In this document: positions 19,252 through 29,178 of the stretch, piece by piece | Layout: each line of letters begins with the position of its first letter | Numbering within the stretch: the stretch's first letter is position 1 | Origin: Candidatus Fermentithermobacillaceae bacterium | GTDB taxonomy: Bacteria > Bacillota > Sulfobacillia > Fermentithermobacillales > DUSS01 | Length of the DNA: 64,000 nt | NCBI GenBank assembly: GCA_020725645.1 | Contig: DYEQ01000072.1 | Span: 1-64,000 of the forward strand | Reading direction: 5' to 3' | Notes under the pieces: generated by a model | What the model was told of the DNA's origin: nothing | Databases searched by the model: none | The model's input: the letters and a program-made list of their open reading frames with translations, nothing else | Made by a program: the position numbers and the translations under genes

Positions 19252-20580
19252 CTAAGGCCTCATCCTCGTCAACATTCTGGGGAAGGGCGCCGTCTCCCGA
19301 ACGTGTTCAAGGCCGCATATCCAGGCAACAGCTCTCTCTATTCCCATCCCAAAGCCGGAGTGGGGAACGGAACCGTATTTCCTCAAGTCGAGGTACCACT
19401 GATAGTCTTCAACGGGGAGCTTGTGCTCGCGGATTCTGTCCATCAGCAAGTCGAAGTCATGGATCCTCTGCCCTCCTCCGGTGATCTCGCCGTAACCTTC
19501 CGGCGCCAAGAGGTCGGCACCGAGAACCACATCATCTCTGGACGGGTCCGGTTGCATGTAGAAAGCCTTTATCGCCTTAGGATAATGGGTTACGAAGACG
19601 GGTTTATCCCACATGAGGCTGATTTCGGATTCCTGGGGCGCTCCAAAATCGTCTCCCCACGCGATCTCGTGGCCCTTTTCCTGCAACGCTTTCACCGCTT
19701 CGTCGTACGTAATCCTGGGAAACGGCGGAACGATTCTCGCCAAAACTTCGGGATCCCGACCGATCTCTCTCAGCTCTTTCTCGCAAGTCTCAAGCACCTT
19801 GGAGACTACGTAGCTTACCATTCCCTCTTCAAGCTTCAATAGATCGTCGAATTCCATGTATGCAGCCTCCGGTTCGACCATCCAAAACTCGGCCAAATGC
19901 CGTCTGGTCTTGGACTTTTCCGCCCGGAAAGTCGGTCCGAAGCAGTACACACGCCCGAGGGCCATCGCCGCAGCTTCCATGTACAGCTGGCCCGACTGGC
20001 TCAAATACGCCTTATCTTCAAAGTAGGTGGTCTCGAATAAAGTCGTAGTGCCCTCGCATGCCGAGGGAGTCAAGATGGGAGCTGACACCTCGATGAACCC
20101 ACGTCTGTCCAAAAACTCCCTGCATGCGGCCATGAAACGCGCGCGAATCGTCAGGATGGCCCTTTGTCTCGGCGTCCGTATCCACAGGTGCCGCTGGTCC
20201 AGGAGAAAATCGACGCCATGTTCTTTTAACGTGATTGGGTAGTCGGGGTCAGCTTCATCCACTACGCGGAAGTCCAAGAGGTGTATTTCGTACCCTCCAG
20301 GTGCCCTCTTGTCCTCCCTCACCTTTCCTACCACCACGATGGAGCTTTCCTGAGGCAAGCGGTCCAGGAGCTTAACCCCTTCTTCCCCCACTTCCCCGTG
20401 GGAAGCTACTGCCTGAGTGAGCCCTGTACCGTCCCGCACGATGATGAAAACGATTTTCCCTGAGGATCGTTTGTTATACACCCACCCTTTGATCCTGCAA
20501 ACGTCCCCATTAAAGCGGGATATTTCCGAAATAGTACAATCCTTAATCGCCGGGTCATCAACGAGTTTTGCTCCAGTCAA
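19252..20580 (-). CDS. asnS: Asparagine-tRNA ligase
   Basis: Class IIb aminoacyl-tRNA synthetase of 442 residues. The N-terminal OB-fold anticodon-binding domain ([20 protein letters not shown]) is followed by the catalytic core: motif 2 region [19 protein letters not shown] and motif 3 region [12 protein letters not shown]. Features favour Asn over Asp: no large GAD insertion and the overall length. The TTG at 20580 has AGGAGGG seven bases upstream; the in-frame TTG two codons earlier is too close to it. No T-box leader was recognised upstream. Confidence 0.94.
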   Translation of the reverse strand: MTGAKLVDDPAIKDCTISEISRFNGDVCRIKGWVYNKRSSGKIVFIIVRDGTGLTQAVASHGEVGEEGVKLLDRLPQESSIVVVGKVREDKRAPGGYEIHLLDFRVVDEADPDYPITLKEHGVDFLLDQRHLWIRTPRQRAILTIRARFMAACREFLDRRGFIEVSAPILTPSACEGTTTLFETTYFEDKAYLSQSGQLYMEAAAMALGRVYCFGPTFRAEKSKTRRHLAEFWMVEPEAAYMEFDDLLKLEEGMVSYVVSKVLETCEKELREIGRDPEVLARIVPPFPRITYDEAVKALQEKGHEIAWGDDFGAPQESEISLMWDKPVFVTHYPKAIKAFYMQPDPSRDDVVLGADLLAPEGYGEITGGGQRIHDFDLLMDRIREHKLPVEDYQWYLDLRKYGSVPHSGFGMGIERAVAWICGLEHVRETAPFPRMLTRMRP

Positions 20581-20700
20581 ATACAAACCCTCCTATCCAA
20601 CTGCCTACGAGCTTGAGACGCGGCAATGGTCCGTGCGCCGAAGCTCTCTCCCTGCAGTCGCCTCACAAATCAGTTTACACCAGGGATGCGCCTTTTTCGA

Positions 20701-20901
20701 GAGCACCTGTCAGGGGACGGTGCGTGGGATGGCAGAATTGTTACCGCACGTTCAACTGCTCTAAAAAACGGCTTCTGGTAGACCGGACCTCACCAGTGGG
20801 GAAATTACTTTCCCGACAAAGCTATCGTATACGATAAGTCCGGAAAAGTTCTCTACGAGGGAGTTTTTCCTCCCCGGCTGTCGGAGCGGCCCTGGCGCTA
20901 G
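20701..20901 (+). pseudogene. Decayed copy of an unknown gene with in-frame TAG
   Basis: This plus-strand stretch is closely similar to 50771-50880: over positions 20767-20876 the two align without gaps, roughly four bases in five identical by eye. Read in the matching frame it gives KNGFW, then a TAG stop (20779-20781) where the other copy has Trp, then TGPHQWGNYFPDKAIVYDKS and GKVLYEGVFPP, ending at TAG 20899-20901. Upstream of 20764 the similarity fades and small length differences break the frame. It lies between asnS and the UPF0182 gene, both on the other strand. The family is not recognised. Confidence 0.7.
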
Positions 20902-21056
20902 AGACGGGTTTGGTTTGCCGGTCCTTCGTTTGATGGATCTGTCTCCTTTTTGGTCTGTGGGCCAACTTCGGGGTGGCAACATTTCGTGAACGGGTAATGC
21001 CGCGAAAATGTCCCCACCTGATAATCGACTACCCTCGGCAAGTCAGACGGGCGGCG

Positions 21057-23768
21057 CTAGGTTCCCGCCGGGCTTACAGGCCCTCCCAGGCGGCGCATGT
21101 CCTCCAGAACCCGCCCGAGCTCCTCGATGGCCCTGCCGTACCCGGCCCAGTCACCCTGCCTGAGCTTTTCTTGAGCTTCGCGGTACAGCGCATGAGCTCG
21201 CTCGATCAGGGAAGCTATGTTCCCCGGCTCGGTGGGCTCTCCGGGCGTGACGGGAGGCGCTTGGCCCGCACCCAAAAGCTGCTCGAAGGCGTCTCTCACC
21301 GACACTCCCATGACAACCCTGCCGGCGTGATAGACGAGGACTCTTTTGAGTTCGGGGATCTGAACGTTCTCCGCCTGGATGTAAAGGGGCTCCACGTACA
21401 GGATGGACGTGTCGATGGGAATCGCCAGGAGATTTCCCCGAATCACCTGCGAGCCGACCTGGCCCCACAGGGTCATAGCTTGAGATATGGCTGGATCCTG
21501 CGCAAATATGGACTCCACCTGCATTGGTCCCGGAACGAGCTTATCCTTGGGGAACCGGAACAGAAGCATTTTCCCGTAGTGCTCGGGGTCGCAACGGGCG
21601 CATAACCAAGCTGTCATGTTCGGTTTTCCTCTAGGCGTGAACGGCCTCATGAGGATGTACTCTCCCGTCTCGGCGGTCGGCAGCTTTATGACCACGTAAT
21701 ACGGCTCAACGGGTTGGGTTTTCCTCCCGCCGTACATTTCTTGAGGTATCTCCCAATAGTCCTCCTTGTTGTAGTAGACCCGGGGGTCCGTCATATGGTA
21801 AGTGGCGAGCATTCTGGACTGAATCTCGAACAGGTCCTGCGGGTACCGGATGTGGGCGAGAATCTCACCAGGCATCTCTTCTTTCGGTTTCAAAAGGTCG
21901 GGGAAAATCTTCTGGTACGTGGAGATGATAGGATCGGTCTCATCGAAACGATAAAACGTGACCTTGCCGTCATAGGCGTCCACAACAGCTTTTACCGAGT
22001 TCCTCACGTAATTGACGCCCGTCTCCGAATCGGGTTGGCTGTATGGGTAGTTGGCCGAAACGGTGTAGGCATCAATCACCCAATAGAGCTTTCCACCCGC
22101 GAGCACCATGTAGGGATCTCTGTCGTACATGAAGAACGGCGCTATCGCCTGCACTCTGTCGACCACGTTCCGCCTGAACACCATTACGCTGTCGGGGGTT
22201 AGCGCACCCGAGACCATGATTTGGTAGTCTCTGAATCTCAACGTGAAAGCGAGACGCTTCAGGAAGCTGTCTAGTTTGATCCCGGTGTTGCCCTCATAGA
22301 ATGTGGCGGCCACAGCTTCCTCGCCCATTCGCGGGTAATCGAACTCGGGTTCCTTCGTCTTGAGGATGACGTAATGGTTGGTAAGCTCCCCGAAATACAC
22401 TTCAGGACGATTGATGGGAAGATCGGGAGGGGTTTTCGGTGGAACGTCTTTCACGTAAAGGGATGGCATGCCTCCAGCTTCAACCCCCGAAGCCGGGCTC
22501 ATGACCAGACCGTATCCGTGGGTGTACTTCAGGTGAAGGTTCACCCAGGTCAGCGCATCGGGAGGCAAAAGCGAGATGTCGATTTCCCTCGGAGACAGAA
22601 ACACCTGACGGTACTGCTCGTTCACGGTATATCTATCCACGTCCACATCGTGAAAACGGTAGTACATGCGGATTTCCTGGATCTGCCTGTACGTCTGCTG
22701 AAGCACCCTGTAATCCCAAAGACGCAGGTTTTCAATGGTTGACGCGTTTCGAGCTAGCGTATCCCAGGATAGCGTGTCCAGTGCCGGATACTCGACCTCT
22801 TCTATTTGCTCTAAGTTAAACGCCTGCCTGGTGTAAGCTATGTTCTTTTCTATAAACGGGATCTCATAGGCGATCTCGTTGGGAGAAACCGTGAACTGCT
22901 GCATAAACGCAGGATAAGCCCAACCGACCGCGATGGACAAGACGACCAATACGGCAGCCGCGTACCCTGTCCAACGCAAACTCCTGAGAGCGATCGACAG
23001 AAGCGAGACTCCCGCGGCCACGATGGAGTAACCCATCAGGATCCTGTAGGCTGGAACCTGCGCGTGGATGTCGGTATAGCTCGCTCCGAAGGCGACCCCT
23101 CGGGGTGAATACATCAGATTCCAGGTGGATATCTGATATCCGTATGCCTTGAGGAGGAACAGCCCGGCGGAAACCACGGACAGATGAACCAACGCACGCC
23201 TTGAAGCTACAACTCTTCTTCCGCTCACCCTGAGGTCCCCGAGGACGTAATAGATAAGGCCCGAAAGTATCAGGGACAGTAGCCCGGCCGCCCACAAAGA
23301 TTGCTGGACCATCTGGATAAAGGGAAGCTTAAAGACGTAGAAGCTCACATCCTGTCCAAAAAAGGGATCGGCGATTCCGAAAGGTGTCGCATTAAGATAG
23401 GCGAGAACGATGTGCCATTGTCCAAATAAGGCCAGACCCCCGAAAAAGCCCGGTATCACAGCTAGGAGGTAAAACCACCTTCTCACCGTCGGGGGTAGCT
23501 GGATAGGCATGACCAGCCCCCCTATTACGGTAAGCTCTTCCCTTCTCCAGAGAACCGCCGCAAGGTTCACGAGAGCTACGAGGAAAAACACGAAGCCCCC
23601 CACGAGCGCCAGAACCCATCTGGCCTGGAGCATCTTCATGAACACCGAAAGGTACCCAACCTCACGAAACCACAGGATGTCCGTATAAAAGGTAGCTAGC
23701 TTCGTAGCCACCAGACCTACGAAGATCGCCAGGCCAACCGAAATCCATAACCACCGTCTGGATGGCAC
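21057..23768 (-). CDS. UPF0182 family membrane protein (COG1615)
   Basis: Large protein of 903 residues. The N-terminal third has about seven transmembrane helices (first at about 7-27, then 45-70 and onward to about 290). The rest is a long extracytoplasmic region with family hallmarks such as PAFMQQFTVSPNEIAYE, YPALDTLSWDTL and LIRGNLLAIPIDTSILYVEP-type sequence. It ends in a helical tail (HALYREAQEKLRQGDWAGYG). The family is widespread in Actinobacteria and some Firmicutes; function unknown. GTG start. Confidence 0.92.
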   Translation of the reverse strand: MPSRRWLWISVGLAIFVGLVATKLATFYTDILWFREVGYLSVFMKMLQARWVLALVGGFVFFLVALVNLAAVLWRREELTVIGGLVMPIQLPPTVRRWFYLLAVIPGFFGGLALFGQWHIVLAYLNATPFGIADPFFGQDVSFYVFKLPFIQMVQQSLWAAGLLSLILSGLIYYVLGDLRVSGRRVVASRRALVHLSVVSAGLFLLKAYGYQISTWNLMYSPRGVAFGASYTDIHAQVPAYRILMGYSIVAAGVSLLSIALRSLRWTGYAAAVLVVLSIAVGWAYPAFMQQFTVSPNEIAYEIPFIEKNIAYTRQAFNLEQIEEVEYPALDTLSWDTLARNASTIENLRLWDYRVLQQTYRQIQEIRMYYRFHDVDVDRYTVNEQYRQVFLSPREIDISLLPPDALTWVNLHLKYTHGYGLVMSPASGVEAGGMPSLYVKDVPPKTPPDLPINRPEVYFGELTNHYVILKTKEPEFDYPRMGEEAVAATFYEGNTGIKLDSFLKRLAFTLRFRDYQIMVSGALTPDSVMVFRRNVVDRVQAIAPFFMYDRDPYMVLAGGKLYWVIDAYTVSANYPYSQPDSETGVNYVRNSVKAVVDAYDGKVTFYRFDETDPIISTYQKIFPDLLKPKEEMPGEILAHIRYPQDLFEIQSRMLATYHMTDPRVYYNKEDYWEIPQEMYGGRKTQPVEPYYVVIKLPTAETGEYILMRPFTPRGKPNMTAWLCARCDPEHYGKMLLFRFPKDKLVPGPMQVESIFAQDPAISQAMTLWGQVGSQVIRGNLLAIPIDTSILYVEPLYIQAENVQIPELKRVLVYHAGRVVMGVSVRDAFEQLLGAGQAPPVTPGEPTEPGNIASLIERAHALYREAQEKLRQGDWAGYGRAIEELGRVLEDMRRLGGPVSPAGT

Positions 23769-23875
23769 AGGCCATCACCTGCCCTTAATCAGTAATCAGA
23801 TTATCTTCCCTCGAGCAGAGTTACGTCAGGCGTAATTGCGCAAGCTCTGAACCACTCCTCTGGGACTACTCAGAA

Positions 23876-23911
23876 AAAAGCTCGTCGCGCCCTCAGGTGA
23901 CGTATCAGCTA
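23876..23911 (-). terminator. Weak terminator after the M20 amidohydrolase
   Basis: On the minus strand, AGC and CGTC pair with GACG and GCT around an internal loop, followed by six T residues. It begins at the stop codon of the M20 gene and separates it from the UPF0182 gene. Confidence 0.45.
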
Positions 23912-25264
23912 AGCCGGGCGTAACAAGGAAGGCTCTGAAATCCCCGTCCGCGAGAGTATTTTCTCCCACGTGGAAAGGTATTCCTCCCTGGTCAAAGCCG
24001 GCCGGAACTCCTCAATTATGCGTCGCGCCCCGGATGCGTCGTCCCACAAAAGGTCAATGACGGTCGCGGCCAGAAGCTTCGCCGGAAGGATGTATGCCAT
24101 TTCCGGGTCGTCCACGAGGAATTCCTCGGAATGAGCCGATCCTTTCGCCCCTCCCACTGCGGGATGGATGGCGGGCATGATGTGACTCAAGTCACCGATG
24201 TCAGACGACCCCGTACTATGGTCCCCCCCGGATACCCGGGACGAACCCACTATCTCTTCGGCGTTCGCTCGAAAGACCTCCACCAGGGCCGGAGCCGGAA
24301 TCCTCGGCAGGTACCCCGGTACGTCTTCGATGGTTACGTCGGCCCCTATGGCCATGCCACCCGCGAAGAACGCCCTGTTCACTTTGGAGTTGGCGTCGAT
24401 CATCGCCTCGATGCTGGACGCCCGAACGTAACTCTCGATCCTTACGTCCGCGGGAATTACGTTTACGATGTCTCCTCCTTTGGTGATTATCGGATGGACC
24501 CGCACGTGATCCTCTTCTTTCCAGGTTTCCCGCAGCAAGCTTACTCCAATCAGCCCGAGGATGGCGGCACTCAGAGCGTTTATGCCCATATGAGGCGCGG
24601 CGCCGGCGTGAGCTTCTTTGCCGCGGTAGCGCACAAGTTTTCCGATGAACCCGTTGGAACTCCCTCCGATGGTAACGACTTTATCGCCGGAGAGGCCGGC
24701 AAGATGAACCATCATCGCCATATCCACGTCGTCGAAAAAACCCCTGGCGATAAGCTCTTGCTTGCCCCCGAGAAATCTGATGGTTCCTTTCTTCCTTAGA
24801 GCTTGTCTCCATTCTATTTCCACGTATTCCTCGGCAGGAACGCCCAGGAACGTAATCCTACCCGATAGATAGTTTTTGGCGCCCGAGAGAACGAGGCCCA
24901 TAGCAGCTCCGATTACCGACGCCACCTGGGCATTGTGGCCGCAGGCGTGGGCCGCCCCGGTCACGGGATCCGCGTAGGGGTGACCCGGACAAAGGACAGA
25001 ATCGAGCTCTCCCATGACGCACACGTTGGGGCCGGCTCTGCCGGTGTCGAGCACGCCTGCGGCACCCGTTACGGCGAGTCCCTCCCTGACCTCGAGGCCG
25101 AGCTCCCCCAGTCTATCTGCGACAACCCTCGTCGTCCTCTCTTCCTTGAAGCCCAGCTCCGGATGCCTCAGAATGTCCTCGCCTACCGCGATGATTTCTT
25201 CGCGAGTTTTATCAATAGCGGCGAGGACCTGCCCTTTAAGATCCTCTTTGGTCATGGTGATCAC
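23909..25264 (-). CDS. M20 family amidohydrolase
   Basis: Zinc-dependent amidohydrolase/peptidase of the M20D (aminoacylase, AbgB-like) group, 451 residues. Metal-binding sequence is visible as AAHACGHNAQV (first His and Cys/Asp region), GVPAEEYVE with the catalytic Glu pair, and VHLAGLSGDK. The dimerisation domain lies in the middle (GKEAHAGAAPHMGINALSA). A late Gly-His motif (SGGDHSTGSSDIGDLSH) is as in AbgB-like enzymes. It lies 50 nt downstream of urocanase and may be co-transcribed. Substrate unknown. Confidence 0.88.
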   Translation of the reverse strand: MITMTKEDLKGQVLAAIDKTREEIIAVGEDILRHPELGFKEERTTRVVADRLGELGLEVREGLAVTGAAGVLDTGRAGPNVCVMGELDSVLCPGHPYADPVTGAAHACGHNAQVASVIGAAMGLVLSGAKNYLSGRITFLGVPAEEYVEIEWRQALRKKGTIRFLGGKQELIARGFFDDVDMAMMVHLAGLSGDKVVTIGGSSNGFIGKLVRYRGKEAHAGAAPHMGINALSAAILGLIGVSLLRETWKEEDHVRVHPIITKGGDIVNVIPADVRIESYVRASSIEAMIDANSKVNRAFFAGGMAIGADVTIEDVPGYLPRIPAPALVEVFRANAEEIVGSSRVSGGDHSTGSSDIGDLSHIMPAIHPAVGGAKGSAHSEEFLVDDPEMAYILPAKLLAATVIDLLWDDASGARRIIEEFRPALTREEYLSTWEKILSRTGISEPSLLRPA

Positions 25265-25313
25265 CGCCTGAACCCGGAGTCTTGCGCGTCGGGACCGGCA
25301 GGCCGCTTCGCCC

Positions 25314-26960
25314 TCACTTCAGCATTGGCATCTTCAGCGAATGACGCTTTGCCGTCTCGATAGCTTTTTCGTAACCGGCGTCGGCATGTCTCACCACGCC
25401 TATGCCCGGATCTGAGTTCAAGACCCGCTCCAGGCGCCAAGCAGCTTCGGGACTCCCGTCGGCCACCACGACCATGCCGGCGTGAATGGACAGTCCTATT
25501 CCAACGCCTCCTCCGTGATGCACCGAGACCCACGAAGCGCCGCAAGCGGTGTTCAACAAAGCGTTCAAGATGGGCCAGTCGGCGATGGAATCCGAGCCGT
25601 CTTTCATCCCCTCGGTTTCCCTGTAAGGCGAAGCTACCGAACCGGTGTCCAGATGGTCCCGGCCTATTACGATAGGGCACTTCAAGATGCCTTTCGCAAC
25701 CATCTCGTTGATCTTCAAACCAAACCGCGCCCTTTCGCCATAACCAAGCCAGCACACTCGCGAGGGCAGGCCCTGGAACGGGACGTGTTTTTCAGCTTTG
25801 GTGATCCACCGTCTCAGCGTGGCGTTCTCGGGAAACAGCTCCAGGACGGTCTCGTCCGTCTTGAGGATATCTTCCGGGTCACCGGAAAGAGCTGCCCACC
25901 GGAATGGCCCCCGGCCTTCGCAAAACAGGGGCCTGATGTAAGCTGGCACGAATCCCGGGTAGGCGAAAGCTTCCTCAAAACCGGCAGCTTTGGCCTGGCC
26001 ACGCAGATTGTTCCCGTAATCGAACGCCACCGCTCCCCGTTTTTGCATGTCAACGATGGCCTCGCAATGGCGCTTCATGGACTCCATGGACCTGCGCACG
26101 TACTCTTCGGGATTCCTCTTCCTGAGATCCCGAGCTTCAGGTAAGCTCATGCCGCCCGGCACGTATCCGTCGAGGGCGTCGTGAGCTGAAGTCTGATCCG
26201 TCACCACGTCGGGGATGATACCGCGCTTTACGAACTCCGGGTGGGTTTCGGACGCATTGCCCAAAAGCGCGATGGAAAGAGGCTTGTTTTCATCAAGAGC
26301 GCGCTGGGCCATGGAAATCGCCTCATCCATGCTGGTGGTCATGACGTCAACGTACCCGGCGTCTAGCCGTTTCTTTATCCGCTCGGGATCGACTTCTACG
26401 ATGATTCCCACTCCGTCGTTCATGGTGATGGCCAGCGGCTGGGCACCCCCCATCCCGCCAAGACCGGCAGTAAGCACCAGCTTCCCTTTGAGGCCACCCC
26501 CGAAGTGCCGTTCGGCACAGGAAGCAAACGTTTCGAATGTCCCCTGAAGGATCCCCTGAGTCCCGATATAAATCCAGCTTCCCGCGGTCATCTGACCATA
26601 CATCGTCAGACCCCTGGCCTCGTACTCCCAAAAGTTCTCCCAGGTGGCCCACTTTGGGACGAGCATGGCGTTGGAAATGAGGACTCTGGGAGCAAGTTTG
26701 TGGGTGGGAAAGACCGCCACGGGTTTTCCCGATTGGATGAGCAGAGTTTCTTCGTCCCCCAGCTCCCGCAAGGCCTTCACGATGGCGTGGTAACACTCCC
26801 AGTTCCGCGCAGCCTTGCCCGTTCCCCCGTAGACGATGAGGTCGTCGGGTTTTTCTGCGAGCTCCAGGTTATTCATTAGCATCCGCAAAGCTGCTTCCTG
26901 GTTCCACGACCGGCATGATATCTCCGGGCCCCGCGGAGCTCGTATTTGTTGAGATGGCAA
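25314..26960 (-). CDS. hutU: Urocanate hydratase
   Basis: NAD-dependent urocanase of histidine degradation, converting urocanate to imidazolonepropionate. Family signatures are plain: [15 protein letters not shown] near the N-terminus, the [15 protein letters not shown] nucleotide-binding segment, the [16 protein letters not shown] region, and HHGGGVGIG near the end. TTG at 26960 is chosen: AAAGGAGG lies eight bases upstream, and the resulting 548 residues match the family. The longer frame to 27005 has no support. No hutH, hutI or hutG is nearby, so it works with genes elsewhere or with the adjacent M20 enzyme. Confidence 0.95.
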   Translation of the reverse strand: MPSQQIRAPRGPEISCRSWNQEAALRMLMNNLELAEKPDDLIVYGGTGKAARNWECYHAIVKALRELGDEETLLIQSGKPVAVFPTHKLAPRVLISNAMLVPKWATWENFWEYEARGLTMYGQMTAGSWIYIGTQGILQGTFETFASCAERHFGGGLKGKLVLTAGLGGMGGAQPLAITMNDGVGIIVEVDPERIKKRLDAGYVDVMTTSMDEAISMAQRALDENKPLSIALLGNASETHPEFVKRGIIPDVVTDQTSAHDALDGYVPGGMSLPEARDLRKRNPEEYVRRSMESMKRHCEAIVDMQKRGAVAFDYGNNLRGQAKAAGFEEAFAYPGFVPAYIRPLFCEGRGPFRWAALSGDPEDILKTDETVLELFPENATLRRWITKAEKHVPFQGLPSRVCWLGYGERARFGLKINEMVAKGILKCPIVIGRDHLDTGSVASPYRETEGMKDGSDSIADWPILNALLNTACGASWVSVHHGGGVGIGLSIHAGMVVVADGSPEAAWRLERVLNSDPGIGVVRHADAGYEKAIETAKRHSLKMPMLK

Positions 26961-27395
26961 GGGAAAATCCTCCTTTCCTGGTCTAGAACTTGACCATTCC
27001 CGCATTTCGAGATCCTCTCTTATCCAGCTTTAGAGTTTCTCCAGCCGAAACCGCCGTTCCTGCGATCTTCAGGTTACTCGCATATTCACCCGGTGTTCCC
27101 TTTGGCCCGCGCCGTTCTGTCGGGCGATACGGCGCAGATCGGGCCTCTCCGGTTTGAGGTTCACTCTTGAGTTGGCCGGGTGTTATTCTTGTGAAGGCAG
27201 CGGCTGGTCAGGAAGTATGACGGTTTTCGCATGCGGCGTTTTCTGCCGCCGGTTGTTCCATGAAAACCCGCAACAGGCGTCTTAACTGAAACCAGCCGCG
27301 GGAAAGGAGTTGAAGACCCGGCCTCTGGACTCTGGGTTGAGTTGCCGAAAAGAGCCTACCGGCACGAAACCGGGATCCTATAGGAGCGGGCGACC
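26961..27395. other. Divergent intergenic region between hutU and rqcH
   Basis: About 435 bp without a convincing gene. It must hold the promoters of hutU (leftward) and rqcH (rightward), but no pair of hexamers is good enough to name. Apparent reading frames on the minus strand lack ribosome binding sites. Confidence 0.5.
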
Positions 27396-29165
27396 GTGGA
27401 CGGGATAACGCTTCTTGCAGTAGTCGAAGATTTCCGGAGGCGGCTGCCTCTGAAGGTACGCCGTATCTACCAACCGTCCGCCTCCGAGCTTCACATTCTC
27501 CTCTGGGGCAAGGACGGCGAAGTTCGTCTCGGTGTCTCGGTGGACCCGCATTTCCCTTTCTTCGGTCCGATACGCTCACATCCCCAGTACCCGACCACCC
27601 CTCCTTCCTTTTGCCAGCTACTCCGTTCAAGGTTGGAGGGGCAGAGTTTGATCTCCATCGAGCAGGCGGACACTGACAGGTACGTTTCCTTAATATTCGT
27701 CCCGCATCCCGCTGTAGACTCGCCATCCGCTCGCACGGTGCTTGTTTGTGACCTGCGTGGGGCTCGAAGCAACATCATTTTCGTTGAACCCGGGGCTGCC
27801 GCGGTATCCTCCCTGAGGAAGAAACCCCAGTCGGGTTGGACCCCGCCGGCGGACAGCTCTGAGCAGCTTGAGGACCGTTCCTCGCCCACCAACGACTTTG
27901 ACAATCACGCAGCGCTGGATGAACGGAACCTGAAAGAGGCCCTGGAGAGCTCCATTGAGCTCTGGAGGACCCTCATCAGGTTCCTTCCCGGCGCCGGCAA
28001 AGAGCTTTGTATTTCAATCCTTACGAAGGCCGGCGTGACCCCTTCCCTCGCCGTTGATTCACGCAACACGGATAAAATCGCAGCTAGCCTCCGGGAAATG
28101 AAGGAACGGATAAATGAAAGACGATGGGAACCCCGCGTTTACCGGGGTATCGAAGGCAGGCCGGTCTTGCACGTACTCCCTCTCATCCACCTCGAACCGG
28201 TGTCGAGGTTCAATTCTCCGGAGGAAGCTGCGGCCTGTTATTACGACCTCGCGGTGGCACACAGGGAGTTTAAAAGTTTAAAGAAGCGTCAGATTTCGCT
28301 TCTATCTCTCCTTAAGAAGAAATTGTCCTCGCGGCTGGAAGCTCAGGAGCGCGACAGTGTGGAAGCTTCATCTTATGAGGAGCTGAAGATCCGGGGGGAG
28401 TTATTGTACGCCTCAGGGAAGAAGCTCCCTCCCGGGTTCCGGTCGGTCCGCGTGGTCGACTACTACCGGGACCCGCCCCAGGAGGTGGAGATACCGCTGG
28501 ACCCGTCGAGGTCTCTGGAAGAAAACGCCCGAAGTTACCTCGAGAAATACAAGAAATTAAAGAGAAGTCATGAACTCCTCCGGGAATCGGTGAAACGTAT
28601 CAAAGAAGGGATTGACGCCGCACATGAGGTTGAGGAGCTCTTAGCTTCCGCATCCTCCAAAGAGGAGCTCCTAGCTCTCGGCGACGAAATCGAAGCTATT
28701 GCTCACCGGCATGACATCCGCCTCCGGCGAGAAGCTGGTCACCCGCTCCCGTCCACGGAGGGTAGTATCCGGACAATCCCGGTGCGGGAACGCGGTCCGC
28801 GTATACCCTCGTTTTCCATGGGTGAGTATCGCGTATTCGTCGGTGGAACGTCCCGACAAAACGACTACCTCGTAACGAGGGTCTCGCGCCCCGGAGACAT
28901 CTGGCTTCACGCAAAAGGCGTCCCCGGAGCTCATGTCCTCATACGGCCGCCAAACGGCGTGACTGTGGAGACGGTTGACCCGAGCGTGCTTCTGGAGGGA
29001 GCTAGAATAGCTGCAACCCGGTCGCGGGCAAAGCATTGGGGCAAAGTGGACGTCGACTATACAGACGCCCGTTACGTGAAAAAGCCCCCGGGTTCCGAGC
29101 CTGGATTTGTGACCTACTCGGGCCAAAAGACGTTGACCGTCTTTACGGACGACGCGGCTCACTGA
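27396..29165 (+). CDS. rqcH: Rqc2 homologue RqcH (NFACT protein)
   Basis: Ribosome quality control factor that adds alanine tails to stalled nascent chains on free 50S subunits. The 589 residues show the NFACT-N domain (MDGITLLAVVEDF onward, with CDLRGARSNIIFVEP), a helical/coiled-coil middle (about 300-440), and the NFACT-R (DUF814) domain at the end: GGTSRQNDYLVTRVS, PGDIWLHAKGVPGAHV. GTG start with AGGAGC eight bases upstream. Formerly called fibronectin-binding protein A (FbpA). Confidence 0.94.
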   Translation: MDGITLLAVVEDFRRRLPLKVRRIYQPSASELHILLWGKDGEVRLGVSVDPHFPFFGPIRSHPQYPTTPPSFCQLLRSRLEGQSLISIEQADTDRYVSLIFVPHPAVDSPSARTVLVCDLRGARSNIIFVEPGAAAVSSLRKKPQSGWTPPADSSEQLEDRSSPTNDFDNHAALDERNLKEALESSIELWRTLIRFLPGAGKELCISILTKAGVTPSLAVDSRNTDKIAASLREMKERINERRWEPRVYRGIEGRPVLHVLPLIHLEPVSRFNSPEEAAACYYDLAVAHREFKSLKKRQISLLSLLKKKLSSRLEAQERDSVEASSYEELKIRGELLYASGKKLPPGFRSVRVVDYYRDPPQEVEIPLDPSRSLEENARSYLEKYKKLKRSHELLRESVKRIKEGIDAAHEVEELLASASSKEELLALGDEIEAIAHRHDIRLRREAGHPLPSTEGSIRTIPVRERGPRIPSFSMGEYRVFVGGTSRQNDYLVTRVSRPGDIWLHAKGVPGAHVLIRPPNGVTVETVDPSVLLEGARIAATRSRAKHWGKVDVDYTDARYVKKPPGSEPGFVTYSGQKTLTVFTDDAAH

Positions 29166-29178
29166 AAGAAGCCTGAAT

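Noticed and set aside
20587-20760. Possible T-box leader of asnS
   Set aside because: The T-box consensus AGGGTGG-ACCGCG and a terminator are not found on the minus strand here.
27208-27726. 172-codon frame on the minus strand at the start of rqcH
   Set aside because: Overlaps rqcH antisense, very Arg-rich, no ribosome site.
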